Below, piece by piece: positions 1-8,357 of a DNA stretch of 64,000 nt. A program made the position numbers and the translations under genes. A model generated the notes under the pieces. The model saw only the letters and a program-made list of their open reading frames with translations, had not been told where the DNA came from and ran no database searches. Positions within the stretch are counted from its first letter, which is position 1. Every line of letters begins with the position of its first letter. The DNA lies in NCBI GenBank assembly GCA_964570865.1, contig CAZMZM010000001.1, positions 1 through 64,000 of the forward strand. Reading direction: 5' to 3'. Source of the DNA: WGAL01 sp964570865. Its GTDB lineage: Bacteria > Bacteroidota > Ignavibacteria > Ignavibacteriales > Melioribacteraceae.

Positions 1-1141
1 AAGTAAGCTGGTCTCTATCCTGTACTGTTGCATAAAGATTATGTCCTACTTCCTTTGCTAATATTGCTCCGGATGAAAAGAGCGAGGGAGAAGATGCAGG
101 TAATCCGGTTGTCGAAATTCCGGGTCCTTCATTTCCGTTTGAATTACAAATATAGAGATAATGATTTTTAGCAACCAAACTATCGATAAATTTTTCCATT
201 ACGGAACGACCTTCAATTTCGGAACCAATTCCGAAACTCATATTTATAACACAAGGTTTTTCTTGTTCTTTGGATACTTTATCGGCATACAAAAAGCAAT
301 TTCTCATGCTTTCGGTAACAGTAGCACCGCCGGCAAAATTATTATTTCCTAACTTAAGAGCAATAACGTTAGCGCCTGGAGCTACACCGTTTAAGTCCGT
401 ACCGCCGATGTGGTAACCTGTTGCAATACCTGCGCAGTGTGTTCCGTGCCCTCCGTCATCAAAAAAGAAAGAAACCTTATTTTCCGTCGGAAAAATATTT
501 ATCCCGAAAGTAAACATCGTTAGACCTTTTTCTTCGTTGTTAATTACAAAGTAATCTCGGTTAACCTTGTAATTTCTGATTGGTTCTTCGTCTGCGAGAG
601 TCCCGTTATCGTTTTTGTCAATATATAAAACCCAGTCGTTATCTCCGGCATCAAAAACTATAAAATCAAAACTGTCGTTGGTTGTTCCGTTGCCGTTTAA
701 ATCCTTAACGCGTGAACCGGAATTTTTCCAAAGTTCTTCATTTAACGATCCGATAAAATAATCGCCGGATTTGGATTTAAGACTTAAACTATCAACACCG
801 TAAACTTTTATATTATGATCTTCGTTCTCAAAATATTGTTTTCCGTCTTCGTCATCAATATCAGCTTCGTAGTATTTTACATCGCCTTCTCCGGTAAAAT
901 CTTGAACGTCAATCACTTTGGTTTCGCCGGTTGAAGTTTTTTTCAATCCGTCAATTCCCATATCAACACCGGTATCAAAAATAAATACTATCGTGCCGCG
1001 TCCGTCATATTTCGGATGTTGGGAAAGGAACTCGGCAACACCGGTCGATTTAATCGGAAGCATAACTTGCGTGGTATCCTGAGCAAAAACAGAAATAGCC
1101 GTCAGAGCCAACACAAGTAATGAAATTTTAATATGTTTCAT
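1..1141 (-). CDS. Secreted subtilisin-like serine peptidase, tripeptidyl-peptidase II-like, C-terminus outside window
   Basis: An open frame of 380 residues runs off the left edge. It begins with a signal peptide (about residues 1-20, ending VFA-QD). Two of the three S8 catalytic motifs are visible: the Asp motif VFIFDTGVD (Asp near 56) and the His motif HGTHCAGIATG (His 232). The roughly 175-residue gap between Asp and His is far longer than in ordinary subtilisins and is characteristic of tripeptidyl peptidase II; the text after the Asp (GETKVIDVQDFTGEGDVKY) also resembles TPPII. An oxyanion-region segment NSNGNEGPG is present. The catalytic Ser would lie beyond the edge. The ATG overlaps the preceding gene by 14 nt. 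The product is probably exported; a link to the flagellum is not indicated. Confidence 0.85.
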   Translation of the reverse strand, partial: MKHIKISLLVLALTAISVFAQDTTQVMLPIKSTGVAEFLSQHPKYDGRGTIVFIFDTGVDMGIDGLKKTSTGETKVIDVQDFTGEGDVKYYEADIDDEDGKQYFENEDHNIKVYGVDSLSLKSKSGDYFIGSLNEELWKNSGSRVKDLNGNGTTNDSFDFIVFDAGDNDWVLYIDKNDNGTLADEEPIRNYKVNRDYFVINNEEKGLTMFTFGINIFPTENKVSFFFDDGGHGTHCAGIATGYHIGGTDLNGVAPGANVIALKLGNNNFAGGATVTESMRNCFLYADKVSKEQEKPCVINMSFGIGSEIEGRSVMEKFIDSLVAKNHYLYICNSNGNEGPGISTTGLPASSPSLFSSGAILAKEVGHNLYATVQDRDQLT

Positions 1142-2006
1142 TTTGTTTATTCTCCTTTTTATCATTATTTATTTGTCCCATTTTAACTTTGTTTTGTTTC
1201 TCTTTATCAAGCTTGTTGTAATCTAATTCCGAGCCTAAAACGCTGTGTGGAATCAAAAAAATTACCAGCGTAATTACTGCGCCAAATACAGCCCAACGTT
1301 CGGGAAATTTTGTTTTACGAAATGCCCAAAGTACAATAAGCCATCCGACCAATGCAATTAAAGTTTTATTATCCGTCAAATCCCAACCAAACGGAACTCC
1401 CGTCCACAATGCCCCGAAAGCGAACTTTTGTACTAACGGTCCGAAGATGAACCCGCCGAAAATCAGAAAGCCTAATGTCCAATAAACATAAGCTTTTACC
1501 TTACCGCTTCGGCTTATTATCTCAAGTCCGGCACGGGTTGAAAACAACATTGCAAGAAACATTGCAAGGATATGAGGAATTAAAATTCCGTTAGGAACTT
1601 TTCCTTTAAATCTGATTACTACCGTATTCTTCCCCGGAACAATATACTCCGCTCCGTTATTTTCAAGTTTTAGATAATATTCTAATTTACCTGCCGGAGG
1701 CTGCCCCGGCAAAAAGGCTGTGAGAGTATCGCCGGAATGTTTGAGTGAATCGTAGTTCCATTTATCATTTGTTTTGTATCGTTTCCAAACAAGGAAACCG
1801 GAGACTTTATTAGAAGGAATTATGATTGATACCGTTTGCTCATCATTTCCCCCGTGAGTGCGGGGCAATTCATATTTGATTACATTATTTTCAATTTTAA
1901 TTTTTCCGCGAAGCGGATAGGTGGGACCGGTTACTTTTTGGTAAACTGCTGCCGACAATGTTATTACGACAGCAAGGAACCACAAGAACCAATTCTTTTT
2001 GAACAT
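1128..2006 (-). CDS. Hypothetical inner-membrane protein with extracytoplasmic beta-rich domain
   Basis: A 292-residue protein I do not recognise. The ATG at 2006 is preceded by AGGAGA at good spacing and is preferred over an upstream in-frame start at 2042. An N-terminal membrane anchor (FLWFLAVVITLSAAVYQ) is followed by about 130 residues that look beta-rich and extracytoplasmic, then three to four transmembrane helices (near ILIPHILAMFLAML, YWTLGFLIFGGFIFG, LIALVGWLIVLWAF and AVITLVIFLIPHSVLG), and a Lys/Asn-rich cytoplasmic tail. It overlaps the subtilase start by 14 nt, so the two are probably translationally coupled. This could mean a shared role at the envelope, but no function can be assigned. 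Confidence 0.75.
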   Translation of the reverse strand: MFKKNWFLWFLAVVITLSAAVYQKVTGPTYPLRGKIKIENNVIKYELPRTHGGNDEQTVSIIIPSNKVSGFLVWKRYKTNDKWNYDSLKHSGDTLTAFLPGQPPAGKLEYYLKLENNGAEYIVPGKNTVVIRFKGKVPNGILIPHILAMFLAMLFSTRAGLEIISRSGKVKAYVYWTLGFLIFGGFIFGPLVQKFAFGALWTGVPFGWDLTDNKTLIALVGWLIVLWAFRKTKFPERWAVFGAVITLVIFLIPHSVLGSELDYNKLDKEKQNKVKMGQINNDKKENKQNETY

Positions 2007-2089
2007 ATAATCTCCTATAAGTTGAACTTTAAATATAAACAAATATAGGATTTTATTAAAAGATATTGCCGTTAGGCTAAGATTTTTAC

Positions 2090-3982
2090 TTAACTAAGTT
2101 CGGTATGTTTTAGTGAGAAGGATAATTTAACCTCTGTCCCTTTTGCTACTTCCGATGAAAGTTCAAGGTTACCGTGAAGGACTTTTACCAATTTATGGGC
2201 AATTGTTAATCCCAAACCTGCTCCTTCAAAATTTCTTTTATACCCGTCAATTTCCTGCTGTGAAAACGGATTAAAAATCTCTTTTAACATTTCGGGAGCA
2301 ATACCCGCACCGGTATCTACTATTTCAATTCTTAAATCACTTGCAAACGTATAGCATCTAATCTCAACTCGCCCTTCTTCAAAATTATATTTTATCGCGT
2401 TATCAACTATTTCCTTCAAAATTTTCTTCATCAAGTTAAAATCGAAATTTATGAATTTACATGCTTCATCTATTGTATATATGACTTTAACTTTTTTTAA
2501 CTCATAGAATGGACGAAGTTCTTCTAATATTTCATCAAGTAAATCATAAAAATTAAATACTCGATAGTTAGGGTTAATCTCTCCGGCTTCAATTAGCGAA
2601 AGGTCAACAATATTATCAGCCAAACGCTGTAACCTCGCAACACCTTCCCCCATATTTGTTATCATTTCGTTTAACGAGTCGTCTTTAAACTCTTCCAATT
2701 CCATTTTAAGCAAGTTATAGTATCCGCTAACAGCTACTAAAGGTGTACGAATTTCATGCGACATGTTAGCAAGAAACGTGGATTTCAACTTATTAAGCCG
2801 ATATTCTTTTTCGTAGGCTTCTTTAAGTTTTCTCTCGTTTTCAAGTTGAGAAGTAATATCTATAAATGAAATAATGAAAGTTCTGTTTTTAAAATGTTCA
2901 TAAGTTAACATGGAAAACTTACAAAAATATTCCTTCCCGGTTTCACTATTGGAATATCTAAACTTTATTGTACTTTCTTTTTCACCTGTTAAGCGATCAA
3001 CAGCAGTATAAATAACTTCAACTAAATCTAAATAAGTGCAAGCATTAAAGTCCGTTTCAACCAAATCAATGGCGTTAACTCTAAATTCCGAGCAGAAACT
3101 ACTGTTAACACCTTCAATAATCAGAGCTTCCCCCTCTTCTCGTAATATCAATATCGGTTCGGAAATATTACTGATAATTGCACGTTGTCTCCTTTCACTT
3201 TTCTGAATTTCGTAACGGGCTTCAATGTATCGAGTAATATCATTTATTGTTAAAATAAAACCTGTATTTTCGGAGTTGTTAAGTGAAACAGGTTTAAGTA
3301 AAAGTTCATACCACTTACTTGATTTCCCTTTTTCCAGTTCAATAATTGTAGACCAAACAGAAAAGTCAGATAAAGCTTTGTTTAAGTCTGTGATTTCTTT
3401 ATCTGAAATTACACTGTGTAAAACATCCGCAAGATGCCGATTATATATCTGTGATATTTCAAGTCCAAGAATAGATTCGAACGAAGTAGTAGAATAAGTA
3501 ACCTGAAAATCCTTATTAATAATTACAACCGGGACATTACCAAATTCGAGGGCATTGTGTAAACTGTTAATTCTATCTTCAATCTTATGCCGTTCTTCCA
3601 AAGAAGAAAAAAGTAACACAAAAAACTCTTTATTAGAAATCAACACCAAATCTATTTCTACAAAATAGCTGTCTTTGCGTTTAGTAGTAACATCAAAAAA
3701 CATATCAAAATAAAAACTCAAGAATCCTTTTTCCAACATATTTTCAATAATTACTTCCAGTTTGGGAACAGATTTAATCTCGGAAATACTTCCGCCAATT
3801 TTTACTCCGAAAATGTCATGAGCCGATATATTGTGAAACACAACATTTAAGTTACTATCAATTAATACGAGAGGTTTTGTTTGGGGAAATTCTTGAAGTG
3901 ACGTAAATTCATCAAGAGAATTATATTGTTTTCTTGCGGATGTTTCAGACAATATTTTTTTTATATTATTTTTTTTATCCAT
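2090..3982 (-). CDS. Soluble multi-PAS sensor histidine kinase
   Basis: A 630-residue hybrid-free histidine kinase without transmembrane segments. Three PAS-like regions occupy about residues 30-140, 145-255 and 265-385. A HisKA dimerization domain carries FLANMSHEIRTP with phospho-acceptor His409. The HATPase domain has the N box (EIVDNAIKYN), G1 (DTGAGIA) and G2 (GAGLGL) motifs, so the kinase looks intact. The ATG at 3982 is chosen; it overlaps the stop of the upstream orphan gene by 8 nt, while an in-frame TTG at 3991 would be a weaker start. It is the last gene of the cassette fliW-csrA-REC/Hpt-motA-motB-REC-REC/DHp-orphan, so it may phosphorylate the nearby receivers. The absence of membrane segments suggests a cytosolic signal. 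Confidence 0.93.
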   Translation of the reverse strand: MDKKNNIKKILSETSARKQYNSLDEFTSLQEFPQTKPLVLIDSNLNVVFHNISAHDIFGVKIGGSISEIKSVPKLEVIIENMLEKGFLSFYFDMFFDVTTKRKDSYFVEIDLVLISNKEFFVLLFSSLEERHKIEDRINSLHNALEFGNVPVVIINKDFQVTYSTTSFESILGLEISQIYNRHLADVLHSVISDKEITDLNKALSDFSVWSTIIELEKGKSSKWYELLLKPVSLNNSENTGFILTINDITRYIEARYEIQKSERRQRAIISNISEPILILREEGEALIIEGVNSSFCSEFRVNAIDLVETDFNACTYLDLVEVIYTAVDRLTGEKESTIKFRYSNSETGKEYFCKFSMLTYEHFKNRTFIISFIDITSQLENERKLKEAYEKEYRLNKLKSTFLANMSHEIRTPLVAVSGYYNLLKMELEEFKDDSLNEMITNMGEGVARLQRLADNIVDLSLIEAGEINPNYRVFNFYDLLDEILEELRPFYELKKVKVIYTIDEACKFINFDFNLMKKILKEIVDNAIKYNFEEGRVEIRCYTFASDLRIEIVDTGAGIAPEMLKEIFNPFSQQEIDGYKRNFEGAGLGLTIAHKLVKVLHGNLELSSEVAKGTEVKLSFSLKHTELS

Positions 3983-4631
3983 TTTGAGCAAACACTTTCT
4001 CTATCACAATTCTGTCTAAACTGGTTTCCGGAAAAACATACATATGATTAATATCATATTTATCTAATTTATCAATAAAAGAATAGATTACAAAAAATAT
4101 TTTTGTAAATTCTTCAGAAATTTGATTAGTTTTACCGTCAATGAGTGAAATAAGTGCCATACTCTCATATTTATAAAATTCAGTTCCGATATTTAATTTT
4201 TCGATTCTTTCAAAAAAACTTTGAATCCCAGGTATGTCAAACGGAGAGAATTTTTCAAATAATCTGATTTTAGGTTTTTTTACTAATAATTTAGTAACGT
4301 ATTTTTTCTTTTTCCCATATTTATAAACTTCTTTTGATACCCAAACCTCCTGATGCGAAGTTTTATAAAAATCATTAAAATCAATCTGCAGCTTAAAATT
4401 GATTGCACCAATATTAAAATCAAACTTAACGAGAGAATTTGAACTGTAATCAACTCCTGAAAGCCCCCATTTAACCTCTGCCAAAAAAATCGCAGCAGGC
4501 GAAAAAGAGATTGAATCCCCGATAGATTTTTCATTCCGGGTTTTCTTTTTGCCTGTTTTATTATAAGAAGAATAAGGATTTCGTCCTGAGTTATCCTTCA
4601 AAATACCGATATTTGCAATTTTATCAAACAT
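3975..4631 (-). CDS. Hypothetical protein in motAB/two-component cassette
   Basis: I do not recognise this family. The ATG at 4631 has GGAGAA upstream and gives 218 residues; a TTG at 4661 would add ten residues but has a poor ribosome-binding site. The protein is soluble and Lys/Phe/Ile-rich. A basic N-terminal stretch (TGKKKTRNEKS) precedes a segment DSISFSPAAIFLAEV that resembles the short Ser/Pro 'ISPEA' motifs seen in flagellar regulatory proteins such as FlgM; this similarity is weak. It lies between a REC-DHp response regulator and the PAS histidine kinase and overlaps the kinase start by 8 nt, which suggests co-translation and a role in the same signalling unit. Confidence 0.7.
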   Translation of the reverse strand: MFDKIANIGILKDNSGRNPYSSYNKTGKKKTRNEKSIGDSISFSPAAIFLAEVKWGLSGVDYSSNSLVKFDFNIGAINFKLQIDFNDFYKTSHQEVWVSKEVYKYGKKKKYVTKLLVKKPKIRLFEKFSPFDIPGIQSFFERIEKLNIGTEFYKYESMALISLIDGKTNQISEEFTKIFFVIYSFIDKLDKYDINHMYVFPETSLDRIVIEKVFAQNG

Positions 4632-4680
4632 ATAAGATTTCTCCGATATATTATCGGACAAATCTCAAGATTCTTTAGGT

Positions 4681-5343
4681 CTAGTCCAAATTTAGCATCT
4701 GAGTATCGGAAGTGTAGCTGATAAGGGAAGGATTTGTTAGATTTGTAAGTTTTTTAACCGCTTCCTGTATTCTCGCCACAGATTTTTCTATAATTTCTAT
4801 TTCCTCGGAAATTTTACCAATTTCCGCTTCATTAAGTTCGGCTTTGATAGAATCCAAACTCATCTTGATTCCTGCCAGTGGATTGTTAATTTGGTGCCCT
4901 GTTGTAAAAGCCATTTCCACTAGTGCCTTGGAATGTTCTGCTTCTTTCAGTTCTTCCTGCAATTCTGTAATTCTCATCCCTGCTTTAACATATGCAAGTA
5001 TCACATTCGGATCTGCGGGCTTAACCAAAAAGTTATCCGCTCCATAAGTTATTCCCTCTATTTGGTCTCTAATGGTTCCTCTTCCGGTTAACATAATAAA
5101 ATAAATATCTTTGTGCTTCTCATCTTCTCGCAAAGTATCAAGTAAAGTTAATCCGTCCATAATCGGCATTGTCCAATCTGCAATAATTACACGCGGCTTA
5201 AATTCATCTAATACTTTTAGTGCTTCTTCTCCGTTATAAACAACTTTTACTTGATAGTCGTTTTTTTCAAGATTTTTACCCAATGCGTACGCTGCATCTT
5301 TATCGTCTTCAACAATCAAAATATTTTTTTTTGTAATATCCAT
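4681..5343 (-). CDS. Response regulator fused to a DHp (HisKA-like) domain without ATPase domain
   Basis: A 220-residue protein. The receiver (residues 1-120) has the acidic pair EDD, phospho-acceptor Asp56 in IIADWTMP and the conserved Lys108 in FLVKPA. The C-terminal 90 residues form two predicted helices with an H-box, FTTGHQINNPLAG (His150), as in HisKA domains, followed by a second long helix (IEIIEKSVARIQEAVKKL). No HATPase domain follows: the frame stops 70 residues after the His. It could accept phosphate on His150 from a separate kinase, act as a Spo0B-like phosphotransferase, or use the DHp fold only for dimerization. It overlaps the upstream REC gene by 1 nt (TAATG). Confidence 0.88.
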   Translation of the reverse strand: MDITKKNILIVEDDKDAAYALGKNLEKNDYQVKVVYNGEEALKVLDEFKPRVIIADWTMPIMDGLTLLDTLREDEKHKDIYFIMLTGRGTIRDQIEGITYGADNFLVKPADPNVILAYVKAGMRITELQEELKEAEHSKALVEMAFTTGHQINNPLAGIKMSLDSIKAELNEAEIGKISEEIEIIEKSVARIQEAVKKLTNLTNPSLISYTSDTQMLNLD

Positions 5344-5735
5344 TAATTTAACATCTTTCTTATTTCATTCAAAAATTTATTAAAATCTGTAATTGGTTTC
5401 ATAATATAGTGATCTGCTTTGCTTCTATTAAAACTATCATCGTTTAAAATATTTAGATTAAACGCAGAGACCAACACTACCGGTATTCCGGATGTTTTAT
5501 TATTTTCTTTTATTATTTTTGAAAATTCCACACCATCAGTTCTTGTTCCTTTTATTGATGTGTTCTTCAAGTTAATATCCATTATTATTAGATTAATTTC
5601 TGTTTTATCCAATATTTTTAGAATTTCATCACCATCTTCTGAAACAATCAGTTCAAATCCGGCATATTCAAAAATATACTTATAAAATTGCAACGTAACC
5701 GGGTCATCTTCAATAACCAAAATTACAGGTTTCAT
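5343..5735 (-). CDS. Single-domain response regulator (CheY-like)
   Basis: This 130-residue protein is a stand-alone receiver. It has the acidic patch IEDD, phospho-acceptor Asp53 in LIIMDINL and the conserved Lys in YIMKPI. An insertion after the Asp (KNTSIKGTRTDG) lengthens the beta3-alpha3 loop relative to CheY. No output domain is present, so it probably works by protein-protein contact or as a phosphorelay intermediate. The start overlaps motB by 4 nt (ATGA) and the end overlaps the REC-DHp gene by 1 nt, so it is tightly embedded in an operon with the stator genes. A motor- or stator-linked receiver is an inference from context. Confidence 0.9.
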   Translation of the reverse strand: MKPVILVIEDDPVTLQFYKYIFEYAGFELIVSEDGDEILKILDKTEINLIIMDINLKNTSIKGTRTDGVEFSKIIKENNKTSGIPVVLVSAFNLNILNDDSFNRSKADHYIMKPITDFNKFLNEIRKMLN

Positions 5736-6532
5736 TCTAATACTTGGTCAAACTTTACTAAAATACTAATTCTACGATTTACAGCACTGTAAGGATGTTT
5801 CATATCCCGAAGTCGGTGTGCCGCATACCCGCGTACTTCATCTATTTGCTCCGGACTAACACCTGAGTTTTCCAAAATACGCCTTGCAGCATTTGCTCTA
5901 TCAGTGCTTAAATCAAAATTTGTGTAACCTTTGGAATTGGGGGGCATAGGTCTTGCATCGGTATGCCCTTCTACAACAATCTTATTGTTTAACTCACTTA
6001 ACTGCTTCCCGATAATAAATAGCATTTTTTTTGCCTGTCCTGTTGGAGTTGTACTCCCTGAAAGAAAAAATGAGCCTTTATTATCTAATAATTCTATTCT
6101 CAAACCATCCTGAGTAATTTGAACATCAACTTGGTCAAGCAAGTTTGAAAGATCCGGAGTTCCCTGCATTAACGAAATTATTGCTTTTCCCTTCTTAATT
6201 AATACCTGTCTTTCGGCATCTTTTACTTTTTCGGAAGATGTTTTTAGTTCACCTTCAATATCTTTATGTCCGGTGCCCGGTCCTTGTCCTCTCATAAAAC
6301 TCTTGCTCCCGCTAATTCCGAGTATAGTCGGATTCTGAAAATAGTGGGCAATCGAGGTTTTCACTTCATCCGATTGAGCAAGTACCCACAAAACGATAAA
6401 CAAAGCCATCATTGCAGTCACAAAATCAGAGTAAGCTACTTTCCATGCACCACCATGATGACCACCGCCGCACTTTTTACCTTTAGATATTATTACCGGT
6501 TCATCGTTATGATTTTCTTGTTTATCAGCCAT
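5732..6532 (-). CDS. motB: Flagellar stator protein MotB
   Basis: MotB forms the stator with MotA, anchors it to peptidoglycan and carries the ion-binding Asp. This 266-residue protein has the usual cytoplasmic N-terminus with basic and Gly/His-rich residues, then AWKVAYSDFVTAMMALFIVLW, in which Asp36 at the start of the single membrane helix is the proton/sodium site. The C-terminal OmpA-like peptidoglycan-binding domain contains VVEGHTDARPMP and NFDLSTDRANAARRIL. It follows motA by 6 nt. The length and all key residues are normal, so the stator is predicted to be functional. Confidence 0.97.
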   Translation of the reverse strand: MADKQENHNDEPVIISKGKKCGGGHHGGAWKVAYSDFVTAMMALFIVLWVLAQSDEVKTSIAHYFQNPTILGISGSKSFMRGQGPGTGHKDIEGELKTSSEKVKDAERQVLIKKGKAIISLMQGTPDLSNLLDQVDVQITQDGLRIELLDNKGSFFLSGSTTPTGQAKKMLFIIGKQLSELNNKIVVEGHTDARPMPPNSKGYTNFDLSTDRANAARRILENSGVSPEQIDEVRGYAAHRLRDMKHPYSAVNRRISILVKFDQVLE

Positions 6533-6538
6533 TGAGTT

Positions 6539-7390
6539 TTATTTTCCTCTTAAATAGCTTTCCAATTCGGAAAATGTCGGGCGTACATCCTGAAACAATG
6601 TTCTTCTCGCAATCTCAACTGCAACTATAGGTGGATTTCCTTTGGCATAGGCAACTACCGCAGTTTTGATTGTTTCCATAAATCTTACCTGAGTTTCAAC
6701 ATTGTGCTCAATATTAGTTGCCAACGGGCCTACAAAACCATATGCCAAAAGCACGCCAAGGAACGTTCCTACTAATGCGGCTGCAACGTGATGACCTACT
6801 ACCTCAGCCCCTTCGTTAATACTCGACATCGTTACAATAATGCCGAGCACAGCGGCTACAATACCCAGACCGGGAAATGAGTCGCCTAATTTTGTTAACA
6901 ATTCAGCTATCGGTTTGTTTTCCGTTTCATATGTTTCTATTTCAGTATCCATCAAAGCTTCAATTTCGTGAGGCGGAACACCGCCTGAAAGCATAACTTT
7001 CAATGTGTCTGAAAAAAATGCTAATGCAATTTCATTTTTTATAAAAGCATCACTTTGACTTAAAACTTCACTTTCGGCAGGATTTTCAATATGCTTTTCA
7101 ATTGCCAACAGTCCATCACGCTGTGCAACCAGAAAAATATCGTAAAGTGTTTTTAACAAAAGCATATACTCTTCTTTCTCGAGATGTTTTGCACCTAACG
7201 CGCCGGTAATGGCACTAACAATTTTTTTGATTGTCGGCAATGGCGCCATTATCAGCAACGCACCGGTAGCTGCCCCGCCGATTGTAATAAACTCGGAAAT
7301 TTGGATTAACGCTCCGATATTTCCACCTGCCATCGAAAATCCGGTAACCAAACTTCCCAAAACAACAACTGAACCAATGATAATAAACAT
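6539..7390 (-). CDS. motA: Flagellar stator protein MotA
   Basis: MotA couples ion flow to rotation by contacting FliG. The 283-residue protein is of normal length, with two N-terminal membrane helices (starting MFIIIGSVVVLGSLVTG), a cytoplasmic loop of about 100 residues, and two further helices around FPGLGIVAAVLGIIVTMSSI and VAAALVGTFLGVLLAYGFVGPLA. The proline-containing stretches that shape the ion channel are present. It is followed 6 nt later by motB and preceded by the REC-Hpt gene. The csrA-REC/Hpt-motA-motB order suggests that stator production belongs to the late flagellar programme. Confidence 0.97.
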   Translation of the reverse strand: MFIIIGSVVVLGSLVTGFSMAGGNIGALIQISEFITIGGAATGALLIMAPLPTIKKIVSAITGALGAKHLEKEEYMLLLKTLYDIFLVAQRDGLLAIEKHIENPAESEVLSQSDAFIKNEIALAFFSDTLKVMLSGGVPPHEIEALMDTEIETYETENKPIAELLTKLGDSFPGLGIVAAVLGIIVTMSSINEGAEVVGHHVAAALVGTFLGVLLAYGFVGPLATNIEHNVETQVRFMETIKTAVVAYAKGNPPIVAVEIARRTLFQDVRPTFSELESYLRGK

Positions 7391-7391
7391 A

Positions 7392-8108
7392 TTATTTAAC
7401 CGTTTTTCTTAATTGTCTTTTTAATTCTTCAATCACTCTAAAAATTTGGCTCGTTTTTATTTCAGCAAATACCCAATCGGCAGGCTGAATAAATTCTCTT
7501 TTCATAATTTCTTTTGCCATCGAAGTAATTTCAGGATGACCAATTGTAGTACCTGCACCTTTTATTTCGTGAATTACGTCTTTCATAGTTTCAGCGTCTC
7601 TTTTTCTTAAAGCAGCAGCTATTCTGTGCTTTTGCTCAGGAAATTTTTCCAGAAAGATTTTAAGCAATCCTTCTTCAATCTCTTTTTGTTTTGAAAATGA
7701 AACAAAACTTTTGGAAGGTTCCGAAAAATAATCTCCGTCCAAAATTTCATTAATAATTTTTTTTACTTCATTATTATCGATAGGTTTTGAAATAACTTTA
7801 ATTGCACCGGCTTCCATTGCCGCCATTACATTACTATGCATAGTGTTACCGCTGATTACTACCACGGGAATATTTTTAATATCACTGAGTACATTTTTAA
7901 CTTGCAACATTTTAATACCGTCAAAATTAGGCATCATTAAATCCAGAAAAATGATGTCCGGACGTTTTTCGGCAGTAATTTTAATACCGTCCAGCCCATC
8001 TTGAGATGTATAGACCCTGAAATTATAATCTTCAAGATATCGTTTTAACGAATTTAATATAATTTCTGAGTCATCTACAATTAAAACTTTTTTCAGTCCG
8101 GAATTCAT
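7392..8108 (-). CDS. Response regulator with C-terminal Hpt phosphotransfer domain
   Basis: A 238-residue protein joining a receiver (acidic patch VDD near 11-13, Asp56 in IIFLDLMMP, Lys in VISKPI) to a histidine phosphotransfer domain. The Hpt motif is VIHEIKGAGTTIG with His180, set in a four-helix region (residues about 140-235). A REC-Hpt protein can take phosphate on the Asp and exchange it with other receivers through the His, so it is a natural node in a phosphorelay with the nearby REC, REC-DHp and histidine-kinase genes. The ATG at 8108 directly follows the csrA stop codon after a TTG (8111) that is also possible. It precedes motA by 1 nt. Confidence 0.92.
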   Translation of the reverse strand: MNSGLKKVLIVDDSEIILNSLKRYLEDYNFRVYTSQDGLDGIKITAEKRPDIIFLDLMMPNFDGIKMLQVKNVLSDIKNIPVVVISGNTMHSNVMAAMEAGAIKVISKPIDNNEVKKIINEILDGDYFSEPSKSFVSFSKQKEIEEGLLKIFLEKFPEQKHRIAAALRKRDAETMKDVIHEIKGAGTTIGHPEITSMAKEIMKREFIQPADWVFAEIKTSQIFRVIEELKRQLRKTVK

Positions 8109-8111
8109 CAA

Positions 8112-8354
8112 TTATTTTTTCTTAAACCTTTCAGTTAGTTTTTTTAGTGTTGATGCATCTATCTCAGATCTGTTTTTCTGCGCCTCGCTAACTTGTTGTT
8201 TTACGCTTTCGTACAACTCATCCCTGAGAATTTTTACGGAATTCGGAGCATCTATTCCAATTTTAACATTATTATCGGAAATATTTACGATAGTTATAAC
8301 AATATCATTACCGATTCTAATTTTTTCGTTATGTTTCCTTGATAATACAAGCAT
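8112..8354 (-). CDS. csrA: Carbon storage regulator CsrA
   Basis: CsrA is a small RNA-binding homodimer that blocks translation by binding GGA motifs in leader hairpins. The 80-residue protein starts with the invariant MLVLSRKHNEKIRIG and keeps the beta-strand core (DIVITIVNI, VKIGIDAP); the C-terminal helix and basic tail (LTERFKKK) are longer than in the 61-residue E. coli protein, as in FliW-regulated CsrA proteins. It starts 3 nt after fliW. In FliW-containing bacteria FliW binds CsrA and frees flagellin translation. Leader hairpins of flagellins 1 and 2 in this window are plausible targets. Confidence 0.97.
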   Translation of the reverse strand: MLVLSRKHNEKIRIGNDIVITIVNISDNNVKIGIDAPNSVKILRDELYESVKQQVSEAQKNRSEIDASTLKKLTERFKKK

Positions 8355-8357
8355 AAT

